DNA from: Actinomycetes bacterium
GTDB taxonomy: Bacteria; Actinomycetota; Acidimicrobiia; Acidimicrobiales; Bog-793
Assembly (NCBI GenBank): GCA_021796535.1
Contig: JAKABW010000003.1
Span: 1-53,028, forward strand
DNA length: 53,028 nucleotides
Reading direction: 5' to 3'
The position numbers were made by a program, and so were the translations under genes. Below are positions 43,976 to 51,730 of the stretch, in pieces. A model generated the notes under the pieces. The model saw nothing but the letters and a program-made list of their open reading frames with translations. It was not told where the DNA came from and searched no databases. How positions within the stretch are numbered: the stretch's first letter is position 1; every line of letters begins with the position of its first letter.

Positions 43976-46315
43976 ACTGGGAAACGTCCATTTCCCCCTG
44001 TGATATACTGGGCGAAGATGTGCTTACCCTGATCGCCGCGCTGGGAAACGTCCATTTCCCCCTGTGATATACTGGAACACTTCCGCGGGTGTCTTCTGGG
44101 GATGCTGGGAAACGTCCATTTCCCCCTGTGATATACTGGATTTCATCAGTAGCGTGCGATCCGATAAGCTGGGAAACGTCCATTTCCCCCTGTGATATAC
44201 TGGAAGTTTCACAGGGTAGTCAAAATTATGTGCTGGGAAACGTCCATTTCCCCCTGTGATATACTGGATAAACTTTTCCCACATCAATCACACTGGCTGG
44301 GAAACGTCCATTTCCCCCTGTGATATACTGGCTAATATTGCAAAAAAGCCAACATTTGGGCTGGGAAACGTCCATTTCCCCCTGTGATATACTGGTTACC
44401 GAAGCCCGACCAGTGAACGTAGCGCTGGGAAACGTCCATTTCCCCCTGTGATATACTGGTATCGGAAGAGAATATCTCATATCTCGCGTTGGGAAACGTC
44501 CATTTCCCCCTGTGATATACTGGAAAGCTTGGATTAGTTCAAAGCCCGTACAGCTGGGAAACGTCCATTTCCCCCTGTGATATACTGGTCGCAAAGCTTC
44601 GCCGTTTCTAGTGCGGGCTGGGAAACGTCCATTTCCCCCTGTGATATACTGGTAAAAATGATTTTTGGTGCCGATTCAGCGCTGGGAAACGTCCATTTCC
44701 CCCTGTGATATACTGGTGCTCTTAAATCTTGGCTATTCATATTTGCTGGGAAACGTCCATTTCCCCCTGTGATATACTGGGTGAAGCCGAAGCTTACAAC
44801 GAAAATACGCTGGGAAACGTCCATTTCCCCCTGTGATATACTGGGCACTAGCCGGATCGGTTGGGTCTATCTGCTGGGAAACGTCCATTTCCCCCTGTGA
44901 TATACTGGGCCACGGCGGGCCTCACGGCGGGCTTTCGCTGGGAAACGTCCATTTCCCCCTGTGATATACTGGGTTTACGTGGCCGCATTGATCGCTGGCC
45001 GCTGGGAAACGTCCATTTCCCCCTGTGATATACTGGTACAACCTTTATAAAATCCCAAAATAACGCTGGGAAACGTCCATTTCCCCCTGTGATATACTGG
45101 GAGCGCTCAAGGCCCGCTACAACTTCACGCTGGGAAACGTCCATTTCCCCCTGTGATATACTGGTACATTTGATTCTTTAGATGAGGCAGCTGCTGGGAA
45201 ACGTCCATTTCCCCCTGTGATATACTGGAAAATTACATGTTTGTTTGGTGTGATAGCTGGGAAACGTCCATTTCCCCCTGTGATATACTGGGAGAGCAAG
45301 GACAGGAAATTGAGCGATTGCTGGGAAACGTCCATTTCCCCCTGTGATATACTGGCTCAGGCTCAAGTATCCCCTTTAATTCCGCTGGGAAACGTCCATT
45401 TCCCCCTGTGATATACTGGTATCCAGCTTTATATGCCGTTATTGGTAGCTGGGAAACGTCCATTTCCCCCTGTGATATACTGGGAGGAATTGTCACAGAC
45501 ATCGTGGCATCGCTGGGAAACGTCCATTTCCCCCTGTGATATACTGGACCCTTGGATCATTTAATTACCTGGTCAGCTGGGAAACGTCCATTTCCCCCTG
45601 TGATATACTGGGGCAGCCTCGGCAGCCTCACTCACACGCGCTGGGAAACGTCCATTTCCCCCTGTGATATACTGGCGTACGGATAAGGCCCGTCGAGTTG
45701 GCTGCTGGGAAACGTCCATTTCCCCCTGTGATATACTGGTGTCGTACTGGCACCGCACCTGGAACACGCTGGGAAACGTCCATTTCCCCCTGTGATATAC
45801 TGGTTGATCCTTTCTTAGAATCGCGATTAAGGCTGGGAAACGTCCATTTCCCCCTGTGATATACTGGTCGTCCCGTTCAACAGCTTTAACTGCCTGCTGG
45901 GAAACGTCCATTTCCCCCTGTGATATACTGGATTATCCGGTACGGTTGTCACGTTACCCGCTGGGAAACGTCCATTTCCCCCTGTGATATACTGGTTGTA
46001 GTGCTGGCTGTTATTCCCAGACCGCTGGGAAACGTCCATTTCCCCCTGTGATATACTGGGTCAATAAATATTACATCTAATGCGACTGCTGGGAAACGTC
46101 CATTTCCCCCTGTGATATACTGGGAGCCATTTCAGGAGTGTGCAAAGATCTGCTGGGAAACGTCCATTTCCCCCTGTGATATACTGGCCTGGAAAAACCC
46201 AGAGATGTTTTCTCCGCTGGGAAACGTCCATTTCCCCCTGTGATATACTGGTCGCATCTTTTACCAGTTTCAGCGACCAGCTGGGAAACGTCCATTTCCC
46301 CCTGTGATATACTGG
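43976..46315 (+). CRISPR. Type II-C CRISPR array, 37 repeats and 36 spacers
   Basis: The repeat is 36 bp, starts GCTGGGAAACGTCC and ends TGTGATATACTGG. Spacers are 28 nt except spacer 9 (29 nt) and spacer 20 (27 nt). Repeats are almost perfect: repeat 1 has A for G at position 1, and repeat 9 (44488) has T for C at position 2. Given the tracrRNA anti-repeat, the plus strand is the crRNA strand. Positions 26-34 of each repeat form the extended -10 box TGATATACT. Transcription from it should start about five bases inside the following spacer and leave a guide of about 23-24 nt. Minus-strand frames through the array are artefacts of the repeat. Confidence 0.98.
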
Positions 46316-46321
46316 AGGTAG

Positions 46322-46357
46322 ATACAAAACTCCTAGTGAAAGCTAGGAGTTTTGTAT
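46322..46357. terminator. Bidirectional hairpin between array and cas2
   Basis: A perfect 15-bp stem, ATACAAAACTCCTAG and CTAGGAGTTTTGTAT, encloses a six-base loop. Each strand has TTTT at the 3' side of the stem. It lies seven bases after the last repeat and nine after the cas2 stop, so it can end transcription from both sides. Confidence 0.75.
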
Positions 46358-46365
46358 AATTTCGT

Positions 46366-46689
46366 CTAAAAAAATGTAAGTTGGTCCGGTGCATTTTCAT
46401 GCTCAACTAAAGATTTTCCTTCGAATGATAGCGATGTCACCCACTGATTATCGGTGATGGCTATCAACCTCACAAATCCACCGTCGGGAATCGTAACGCC
46501 TATCCTCTCCCCCAGCCACGTAACTCCATCTGCATTGATCAGATACCGTCCGTATACACTTAACTGTATTCGAGTAAAACCAAGTCCCAATAGATAATTT
46601 CTGTAACGTGTTGCTTCTCTCCTGTGTTGTTTCGTATCGACAGGTAGATCAAACATTACAAGCGCCCACATTGGATCTTTAGGTTTCAT
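46366..46689 (-). CDS. cas2: CRISPR-associated endonuclease Cas2
   Basis: This 107-residue ferredoxin-fold protein has ALVMFDLPVDTK (conserved Asp14), RRYRNYLLGLGF-like residues (ATRYRNYLLGLGFTRIQ) and SVYGRYL, standard for type II Cas2. It forms the integration complex with Cas1. It overlaps the end of cas1 by 11 bases, so the two are co-translated. It is the last gene of the cas operon. The terminator hairpin follows. Confidence 0.95.
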   Translation of the reverse strand: MKPKDPMWALVMFDLPVDTKQHRREATRYRNYLLGLGFTRIQLSVYGRYLINADGVTWLGERIGVTIPDGGFVRLIAITDNQWVTSLSFEGKSLVEHENAPDQLTFF

Positions 46690-47560
46690 TGCTATTAAAT
46701 TTGGGGACCTCGAGCACCTTATCTACTCCTTCCGCATATCTTGCAAAATTTTGTGCAATTCTATTTAATTCTGTAGAAACTGTATATCCGTCTGTTGTAA
46801 ATGATAAATCCAAAACTTTTGCCAGTTCACGCTTACCTTCACGATCAAGAGTATCTGTGCGAAAAGCAATTTTGGCAACAACAGAATCGACAGCCGGTCT
46901 GAAAGGTTCTATTAGGTCATCAGCAAGAGCAAACACATTACTTCTGTTCCGGTGCCAGACACCCAATGTAGGCCAAAGTCCGGCACTCAGAATTGAACGC
47001 GCTATGCCACCTCGCAAAATTGTATAACCATAGTCAAGCATGCCGTTGATGGAAGAGGATAAGCCGGGGGTCCGTCTAAAGTTTTTGTCGTTATACAATC
47101 TGCGCCAGTAAAAACGCGCGGCTTGACCTTCACAATTGGTTGGATCTCCGGATCTGACTTTGCTCACAAGAGACGTAAGATATTCTAAAGACTCGTGATC
47201 ATTCCGTAAATTAAAAGCCTGACCGGCAATTTTTGCTTTTACTATTCTCATCCAAGCATTTTTTTGCCTCGGAATCTCCATTTCGGCCTGAGCTATATGA
47301 CGAGCAGCAACCCTGGTATTCGTACTCCACGGCCATGTCGCCGAAGTTGGCACGTTGCGCCAATCGCAATGTAGTATAGGGAAGCCAAAAAATGATGCAC
47401 GGTCAAAAATACTTGAGTGCAGATCGACATCTACCCCAACAAGCATAACTGCTATATCTGTCAACGCCACTTCTTGTCCGCCGGCTTTTAAAAATCCTTT
47501 GGCAGCCGTGACGCGCCCATGAAATTCACAAAAATCAAGTATGCGCCACGGAGATGTCAC
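46679..47560 (-). CDS. cas1: CRISPR-associated integrase Cas1 (type II)
   Basis: This 293-residue protein has the metal-binding residues Glu144 (NCEGQAARFYW), His203 (GVWHRNRSN) and Glu218 (DDLIEPFRP), all intact. LDYGYTILRG is the conserved helix before them. With Cas2 it inserts new spacers at the array. The GTG start overlaps the cas9 stop (GTGA). No csn2 or cas4 is present, which defines subtype II-C. Confidence 0.96.
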   Translation of the reverse strand: MTSPWRILDFCEFHGRVTAAKGFLKAGGQEVALTDIAVMLVGVDVDLHSSIFDRASFFGFPILHCDWRNVPTSATWPWSTNTRVAARHIAQAEMEIPRQKNAWMRIVKAKIAGQAFNLRNDHESLEYLTSLVSKVRSGDPTNCEGQAARFYWRRLYNDKNFRRTPGLSSSINGMLDYGYTILRGGIARSILSAGLWPTLGVWHRNRSNVFALADDLIEPFRPAVDSVVAKIAFRTDTLDREGKRELAKVLDLSFTTDGYTVSTELNRIAQNFARYAEGVDKVLEVPKFNSNET

Positions 47561-50500
47561 AAGCCGAGTTCCTCACGTGCTTTCTGCATGGGATTCCATG
47601 AGACGGGAAGATGACCTTCACCCCGCCAGCGCGGCGATCCAAGTATGGTGCGACGGATAATGTATGTATCCTCTGTAAACACAACGGAGATTGTCGGACG
47701 CCACCCCGGACGATTTATAATTTTTTGAATATCCGGCTCAGCATTTTCCGGCAAACCTTCTGCCGCAAGATAACTCGGTCGTAGAAGCAATCGTGAGTCT
47801 TCAGAAAGACCGGCTAATGTCCACCTGTTCTCCGGAAATACCTTAGAGAAGTTCTCAATCTGTTTACTGGTGCCCGGCAATGGCTTATTTTCAGGGAAAA
47901 CAAATTCATCGCCAACTGCCCACCAACCTATAAAACGGGCTGAGCCGTCTTCAATATGCTTAATAACATTAGGGTCCGCCAAACGATATGATTCTGACCA
48001 ATGCGGTATTTCTTTCGTTAAAATGTCCACACCCGGTTTATGAAAACCCATTATGGCTATTTCTCCGAGAAATACCCGGATCATCCCAAATCTAATTTTT
48101 TGCTTCTCATGCCAGGCATATACACGGGCGTGGTGAATGTAATTTAACTCAACAGCTCCATTCTGCACTTTGAGCATGGCTGCTTGCTTCGGAAAAAGTT
48201 CTATATAGTCTGAGGCATTTAATTCCTTATGATTGCCGTAGTAAACAGTGCGGTCCTGTCGTGCATCAAGTACACCCTCGGTGATTCTTTCTTCGTACAA
48301 GTTTTCATAGACGTTGCGATCGACAACACGCTTTAATTCTTCTTCTGAAAATGCTTCACCCAAGCGCTTATGAACCATTTTTTGCACCGTATCAAGATGA
48401 ACAGCTCCGTGCTGTGGGCGTAACCGCAACTGACGACAGACGGGAATACCGTCTTTTTCAAGCAATTGTTGCCCAAGAATCGCTAATTTGGAAGAATTAT
48501 CAAGCCAGCGCTTGAAGTTAACTTCATCGCCTACATTGCCATAGTAATCTTTATATTTCTTATCAGGATCATTTCGCAGCTTATCGGCAGAGCGCATATC
48601 ATTACGCTTTATCAATACCCTCGCTACCGACGGTGTGATGCTCGTAAGAGTCAGGGCATCGACAGCGTGATGACGTCGATCGATACGTTCCTTTTTCTTT
48701 TTACTTCCTCCCTGGCTGTCCTGGCTATTTTCCTCCTGAGAGAGCTTTTCCTGGACGTCTCTCAGGGCCATACTTTTTTCTATGCCACTAACTTGTCGAG
48801 CAAGAGAGGTTATCCTTCCGTTATAAACCTGCACGCGTATAGAATGATCATTGGGATCGTAATTTTTCTGTTTCTCAAGAAAGGATTCGACCCGCTCTCT
48901 CAGGGCAACAGCCGCATAGGCCGTAGATTCTATAGATCTTTCATCAATCTCTTCATCATCAGACAAACGACGCAGACGAGCAATGACATCTTGCTTATAA
49001 TGCCCGAATTCTTTTGCTGACGTGTTCGTGAGATTTTTCCATTTTGATACACGTGATATAGCGTCTTTTAGTGATACTCTCGGATTATTTTGAGCAAAAC
49101 GCGCAAATGGTTGACGACCTTTTTCACGGTTGCACTGCAGGCATACAAGCATTAAGTTAGACCGGCGACTGGATCCTCCGCTAGCCCGCGGAACAATATG
49201 ATCTATTTCCGAGCTCTCCCATGAGATGCCATTGCCGCAATAGGTACACCGCCCGTCTTGGATTTGCATCAGTTGTTGGCGAAGAATATCACGCCTGGAA
49301 GGATTGACCTTTCCTCCTGCTTCCAATTCTTCCCTGTATTGGTTACGCATTCTTTCGCGCTTTGCCTGTTCATATTGCAACGCACGGGCTTTTTCCGGCG
49401 TCATGAAACCGTCACGGGAATGTTCCACCACCACTCTTTCCGGCGGGCCAAATTTCATTGTCGCCGTCGACAAAAACCTCCTGACAAGGGCAAGGTTACG
49501 GTCAACCGTCGGTTGACCCGTTTGAACATCAAAAGTTTCCTTTGGGGGAGTCCAGTAAGAATCCACCTGAAAAACATTTTGTCTGGCTGTAGTAAGGTCA
49601 CAAGACGAGAGCTTCATTTCTTCATTGAGGCGTTGGAGCGTAGATCGGCCATAAGCACTTCGCCCGGCACTGAATGAAAGCTTTTCCAACTCCAATACTT
49701 CTTCATCAGGCAAAGCATCAAGCAGGTTTACAATTGCATCGGATAGAGTTTCTTCGGTCTGCTCTACCGGATCAGCCAGGAAAGCGACCAAGTCTGCCCG
49801 AAGTTCCCGAGAGCTTGTCTCCCACCACGCGTATACGTTTGGAAGTTTTTTCTTGGCAGTAAGAATCATTCGCGTCGAATCATCCACGGGAGCTTTTTGG
49901 GTTGCCGGGTCACCCGGTCCGTCCAATACGAGAGTTGTCGGATCGATACCGAGTTTTTCTGCCACTTCCAGCCATGTCGGATTTCTGTCTCCTTTATAAT
50001 TCAAGAGATAGTCGACTATTTGTTCTCCTATGTCTTCCGGCAAAATTTCTTTTTTGCCATTAACTTTTATGCGAACATTTGCGATTTTGTCGCGGATGCG
50101 AAATTCTTGAAATTCTAAAGTCCCCTTGGATGCGCGCATTTCCTCCGGATTGAAAGGGTCTTTGCCCACGCTTTCTTGTTTTACATACGGCCGTTCTTGG
50201 AATAAAACCAGGTTTTTAATTTTATTTTCAATGGATTTATCCAAGCCCTGTGTTTCGCAGATAGCCGTCAACTCGGCATAGACATCTTCTTGTCTCACGC
50301 GTTCAAAAAATACTAAATAGTCTTTACGAATTTGCTCTATGTCCGGTATGGAACTTTCAAGTGTTGTTCTTGGTCTTATCCGGACATCTTGGTGTTGCGC
50401 GGCCAGTGCACCCAGAGACCCTATCGTAAGAATGGATTCAGGGAGAACCCCAAAGTGTTCTGCAGCCATATCACGCATCCTGACAAAAGACTCAGACGGA

Positions 50501-50970
50501 GTGGGAAGTTCTTCAAGTCTTTGCACGCCAATCCAAGGATTGCGCCAACCGCGATGCCGGGCAATATGCATCAATGCTCTGCCGAGACATTCATTGCGGG
50601 TTTTTTCGTCATCAATACGTTTTTCGACAAGACGCGCACGATCAAACCAAGGTTCATAAGTCTGGGGGTCATCGTTACTTGGGGTAGGGATACCGAGAGC
50701 TGCCAATTCTCGTCTTAATTTTTCCAACCTTTGCTTTTTCCGTTTTCTTAACCTCCGCGTTCTCCTGGCCACACCTGAGGTATATTTACGGCTTTTTGGA
50801 ACTTGTCCGTCTGGGTCAGCCCCGCCATCGTGAATCCATGACACGGCAGAAAGTATCTCAACCGGTTCGTCTCCATTAAAGGCTACAGCTGCAAAGCCTA
50901 TAGAATTTTGGCCTACGTCTATGCCTAGACGCCACTGCTTGAATTGCTCTGTTTGAAATGTGTGTGACAT
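47557..50970 (-). CDS. cas9: CRISPR-associated endonuclease Cas9 (type II-C)
   Basis: This 1137-residue nuclease has RuvC-I LGIDVGQNSIG (Asp18), an Arg-rich bridge helix (ARRTRRLRKRKKQRLEKLRR, 68-87), RuvC-II VVVEHSRD (Glu516), RuvC-III RRHHAVDAL (His768, Asp771), and an HNH domain with the zinc pairs CTYC (575, 578) and CLQC (610, 613) around EIDHIVPRASGG (His591). All catalytic residues are present. The size and phrases such as AVSWIHDGG and HIARHRGWRNPW match the Acidothermus cellulolyticus Cas9 group. A charged Ser/Lys-rich insert lies at 735-762. The ATG at 50970 is preferred to a longer frame from 51000, because an extended -10 box lies within that extension. Confidence 0.97.
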   Translation of the reverse strand: MSHTFQTEQFKQWRLGIDVGQNSIGFAAVAFNGDEPVEILSAVSWIHDGGADPDGQVPKSRKYTSGVARRTRRLRKRKKQRLEKLRRELAALGIPTPSNDDPQTYEPWFDRARLVEKRIDDEKTRNECLGRALMHIARHRGWRNPWIGVQRLEELPTPSESFVRMRDMAAEHFGVLPESILTIGSLGALAAQHQDVRIRPRTTLESSIPDIEQIRKDYLVFFERVRQEDVYAELTAICETQGLDKSIENKIKNLVLFQERPYVKQESVGKDPFNPEEMRASKGTLEFQEFRIRDKIANVRIKVNGKKEILPEDIGEQIVDYLLNYKGDRNPTWLEVAEKLGIDPTTLVLDGPGDPATQKAPVDDSTRMILTAKKKLPNVYAWWETSSRELRADLVAFLADPVEQTEETLSDAIVNLLDALPDEEVLELEKLSFSAGRSAYGRSTLQRLNEEMKLSSCDLTTARQNVFQVDSYWTPPKETFDVQTGQPTVDRNLALVRRFLSTATMKFGPPERVVVEHSRDGFMTPEKARALQYEQAKRERMRNQYREELEAGGKVNPSRRDILRQQLMQIQDGRCTYCGNGISWESSEIDHIVPRASGGSSRRSNLMLVCLQCNREKGRQPFARFAQNNPRVSLKDAISRVSKWKNLTNTSAKEFGHYKQDVIARLRRLSDDEEIDERSIESTAYAAVALRERVESFLEKQKNYDPNDHSIRVQVYNGRITSLARQVSGIEKSMALRDVQEKLSQEENSQDSQGGSKKKKERIDRRHHAVDALTLTSITPSVARVLIKRNDMRSADKLRNDPDKKYKDYYGNVGDEVNFKRWLDNSSKLAILGQQLLEKDGIPVCRQLRLRPQHGAVHLDTVQKMVHKRLGEAFSEEELKRVVDRNVYENLYEERITEGVLDARQDRTVYYGNHKELNASDYIELFPKQAAMLKVQNGAVELNYIHHARVYAWHEKQKIRFGMIRVFLGEIAIMGFHKPGVDILTKEIPHWSESYRLADPNVIKHIEDGSARFIGWWAVGDEFVFPENKPLPGTSKQIENFSKVFPENRWTLAGLSEDSRLLLRPSYLAAEGLPENAEPDIQKIINRPGWRPTISVVFTEDTYIIRRTILGSPRWRGEGHLPVSWNPMQKAREELGL

Positions 50971-50977
50971 AAGCACA

Positions 50978-50986
50978 AGTATAGCA
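50978..50986 (-). promoter_or_regulatory. Extended -10 promoter of cas9, leaderless
   Basis: On the minus strand TGCTATACT ends seven bases before the cas9 ATG. The start site would then fall at or next to the A of the ATG, giving an mRNA without a 5' leader. No Shine-Dalgarno sequence is visible, in agreement. Confidence 0.6.
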
Positions 50987-51028
50987 ATAAGGTGTAACAA
51001 AAGTATTTTTGGGTGGAGAGTTGTTATT

Positions 51029-51056
51029 AAAAAAACGAGCCCCCCAAAAGGGGGGC
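51029..51056 (-). terminator. Rho-independent terminator of tracrRNA
   Basis: 7-bp all-GC stem, TTTT loop, CG spacer, T7 tail. It separates the tracrRNA from the cas9 promoter 43 bases further on and also forms the 3' hairpin of the RNA. Confidence 0.92.
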
Positions 51057-51102
51057 AGAGAAATCACATTGGTCGAAACCAATGCTTACTAGGAAACGTC
51101 CA
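51030..51102 (-). ncRNA. tracrRNA
   Basis: Read on the minus strand, the RNA begins near 51102 with the anti-repeat TGGACGTTTCCTAGT (51088-51102). It pairs with the first 15 bases of the CRISPR repeat, including two G-U pairs. Next is a 7-bp hairpin CATTGGT-TTCG-ACCAATG (51067-51084), then an AU-rich link and the hairpin GCCCCCC-TTTT-GGGGGGC (51039-51056) with seven T bases (51029-51035). The length is about 73 nt. It lies just upstream of cas9 on the same strand, a common type II-C place. An extended -10 box precedes it. Confidence 0.88.
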
Positions 51103-51108
51103 AAATTT

Positions 51109-51117
51109 AGTGTATCA
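51109..51117 (-). promoter_or_regulatory. Extended -10 promoter of tracrRNA
   Basis: TGATACACT on the minus strand, with the start site expected around 51102. It differs from the repeat-borne box (TGATATACT) by one base. No good -35 is seen, as usual for extended -10 promoters. Confidence 0.65.
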
Positions 51118-51651
51118 CACAAATAAAAGTTTTTGCCTGATTTGTACACTTTATTTTAATTTTTTATAATAAATATTTTACAAAGCTGCCTTCTGCACTG
51201 TCTTCCCAAGAAAAGTACCAAATAAAAGCTGTTCCGGCAGCTATATTCCAGATTTTCCGCAAAGGCAAGCCAATTGCCTCTCACTCTATCCTTCCGGCCC
51301 GATAAGAACACACCCTGGGCCAACAGATATTGAATCTCTCGTGCTCACCACAACACGGAGTCGCCTTATTGCCATAAAGTGTCGATTCATCAAACTATCT
51401 CAATAAGAAAAAGGGCTTATGGAATTCCATCCTTCCCGAATTGATAAGCCGCGAGAGATAACTCTTCCCGGAGTACATCTTTTTCCGTCATCAAAAATTA
51501 TTGCTTGATCTTTCCCGTTCGACAACGTATATCGACTTTGGTAAATACATGCTTAATCTTGCCGGTATACAGTGGCACTGCCTGCCCATTACATACAAGC
51601 TTTACAGTCATGGAGTGTACTTTCTTATATAAAGTTGTTCTTCTCAAAGAG
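51118..51651. other. Gene-free stretch between tracrRNA and cellulase
   Basis: I find no gene, tRNA or repeat in these 534 bases on either strand. The first 60 are AT-rich and lie behind the tracrRNA promoter. The rest has no recognisable signal. Confidence 0.4.
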
Positions 51652-51690
51652 AAAGGGTTGCGCCTGTCTTTTTGACGGGCGCAACCCTTT
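51652..51690 (-). terminator. Terminator of the GH6 gene
   Basis: AAAGGGTTGCGCC and GGCGCAACCCTTT form a 13-bp perfect stem, extended by an inner GTC/GAC pair block around a five-base loop. It lies 40 bases after the stop. On the minus strand the 3' side is TTTCTCTTT, a weak T-run. Confidence 0.7.
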
Positions 51691-51730
51691 CCGTACTTCC
51701 AAAAACTACCGCTGCTTTAACTGCCGCTTC

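Noticed and set aside
43976-46315. Array transcribed with the cas operon on the minus strand
   Set aside because: The tracrRNA anti-repeat pairs with the plus-strand repeat, and the -10 boxes and hairpin also fit plus-strand transcription.
43974-46406. Minus-strand open frames of 60-120 codons through the array, with recurring ISQGEMDVSQ, YITGGNGRFPA and VYHRGKWTFPS
   Set aside because: They are the CRISPR repeat read in three frames; the repeat plus spacer length happens to keep frames open.
50971-51000. Longer Cas9 start adding ten residues (LHLIAILVL)
   Set aside because: The extension contains the extended -10 box and is hydrophobic; the family begins near the RuvC-I motif.
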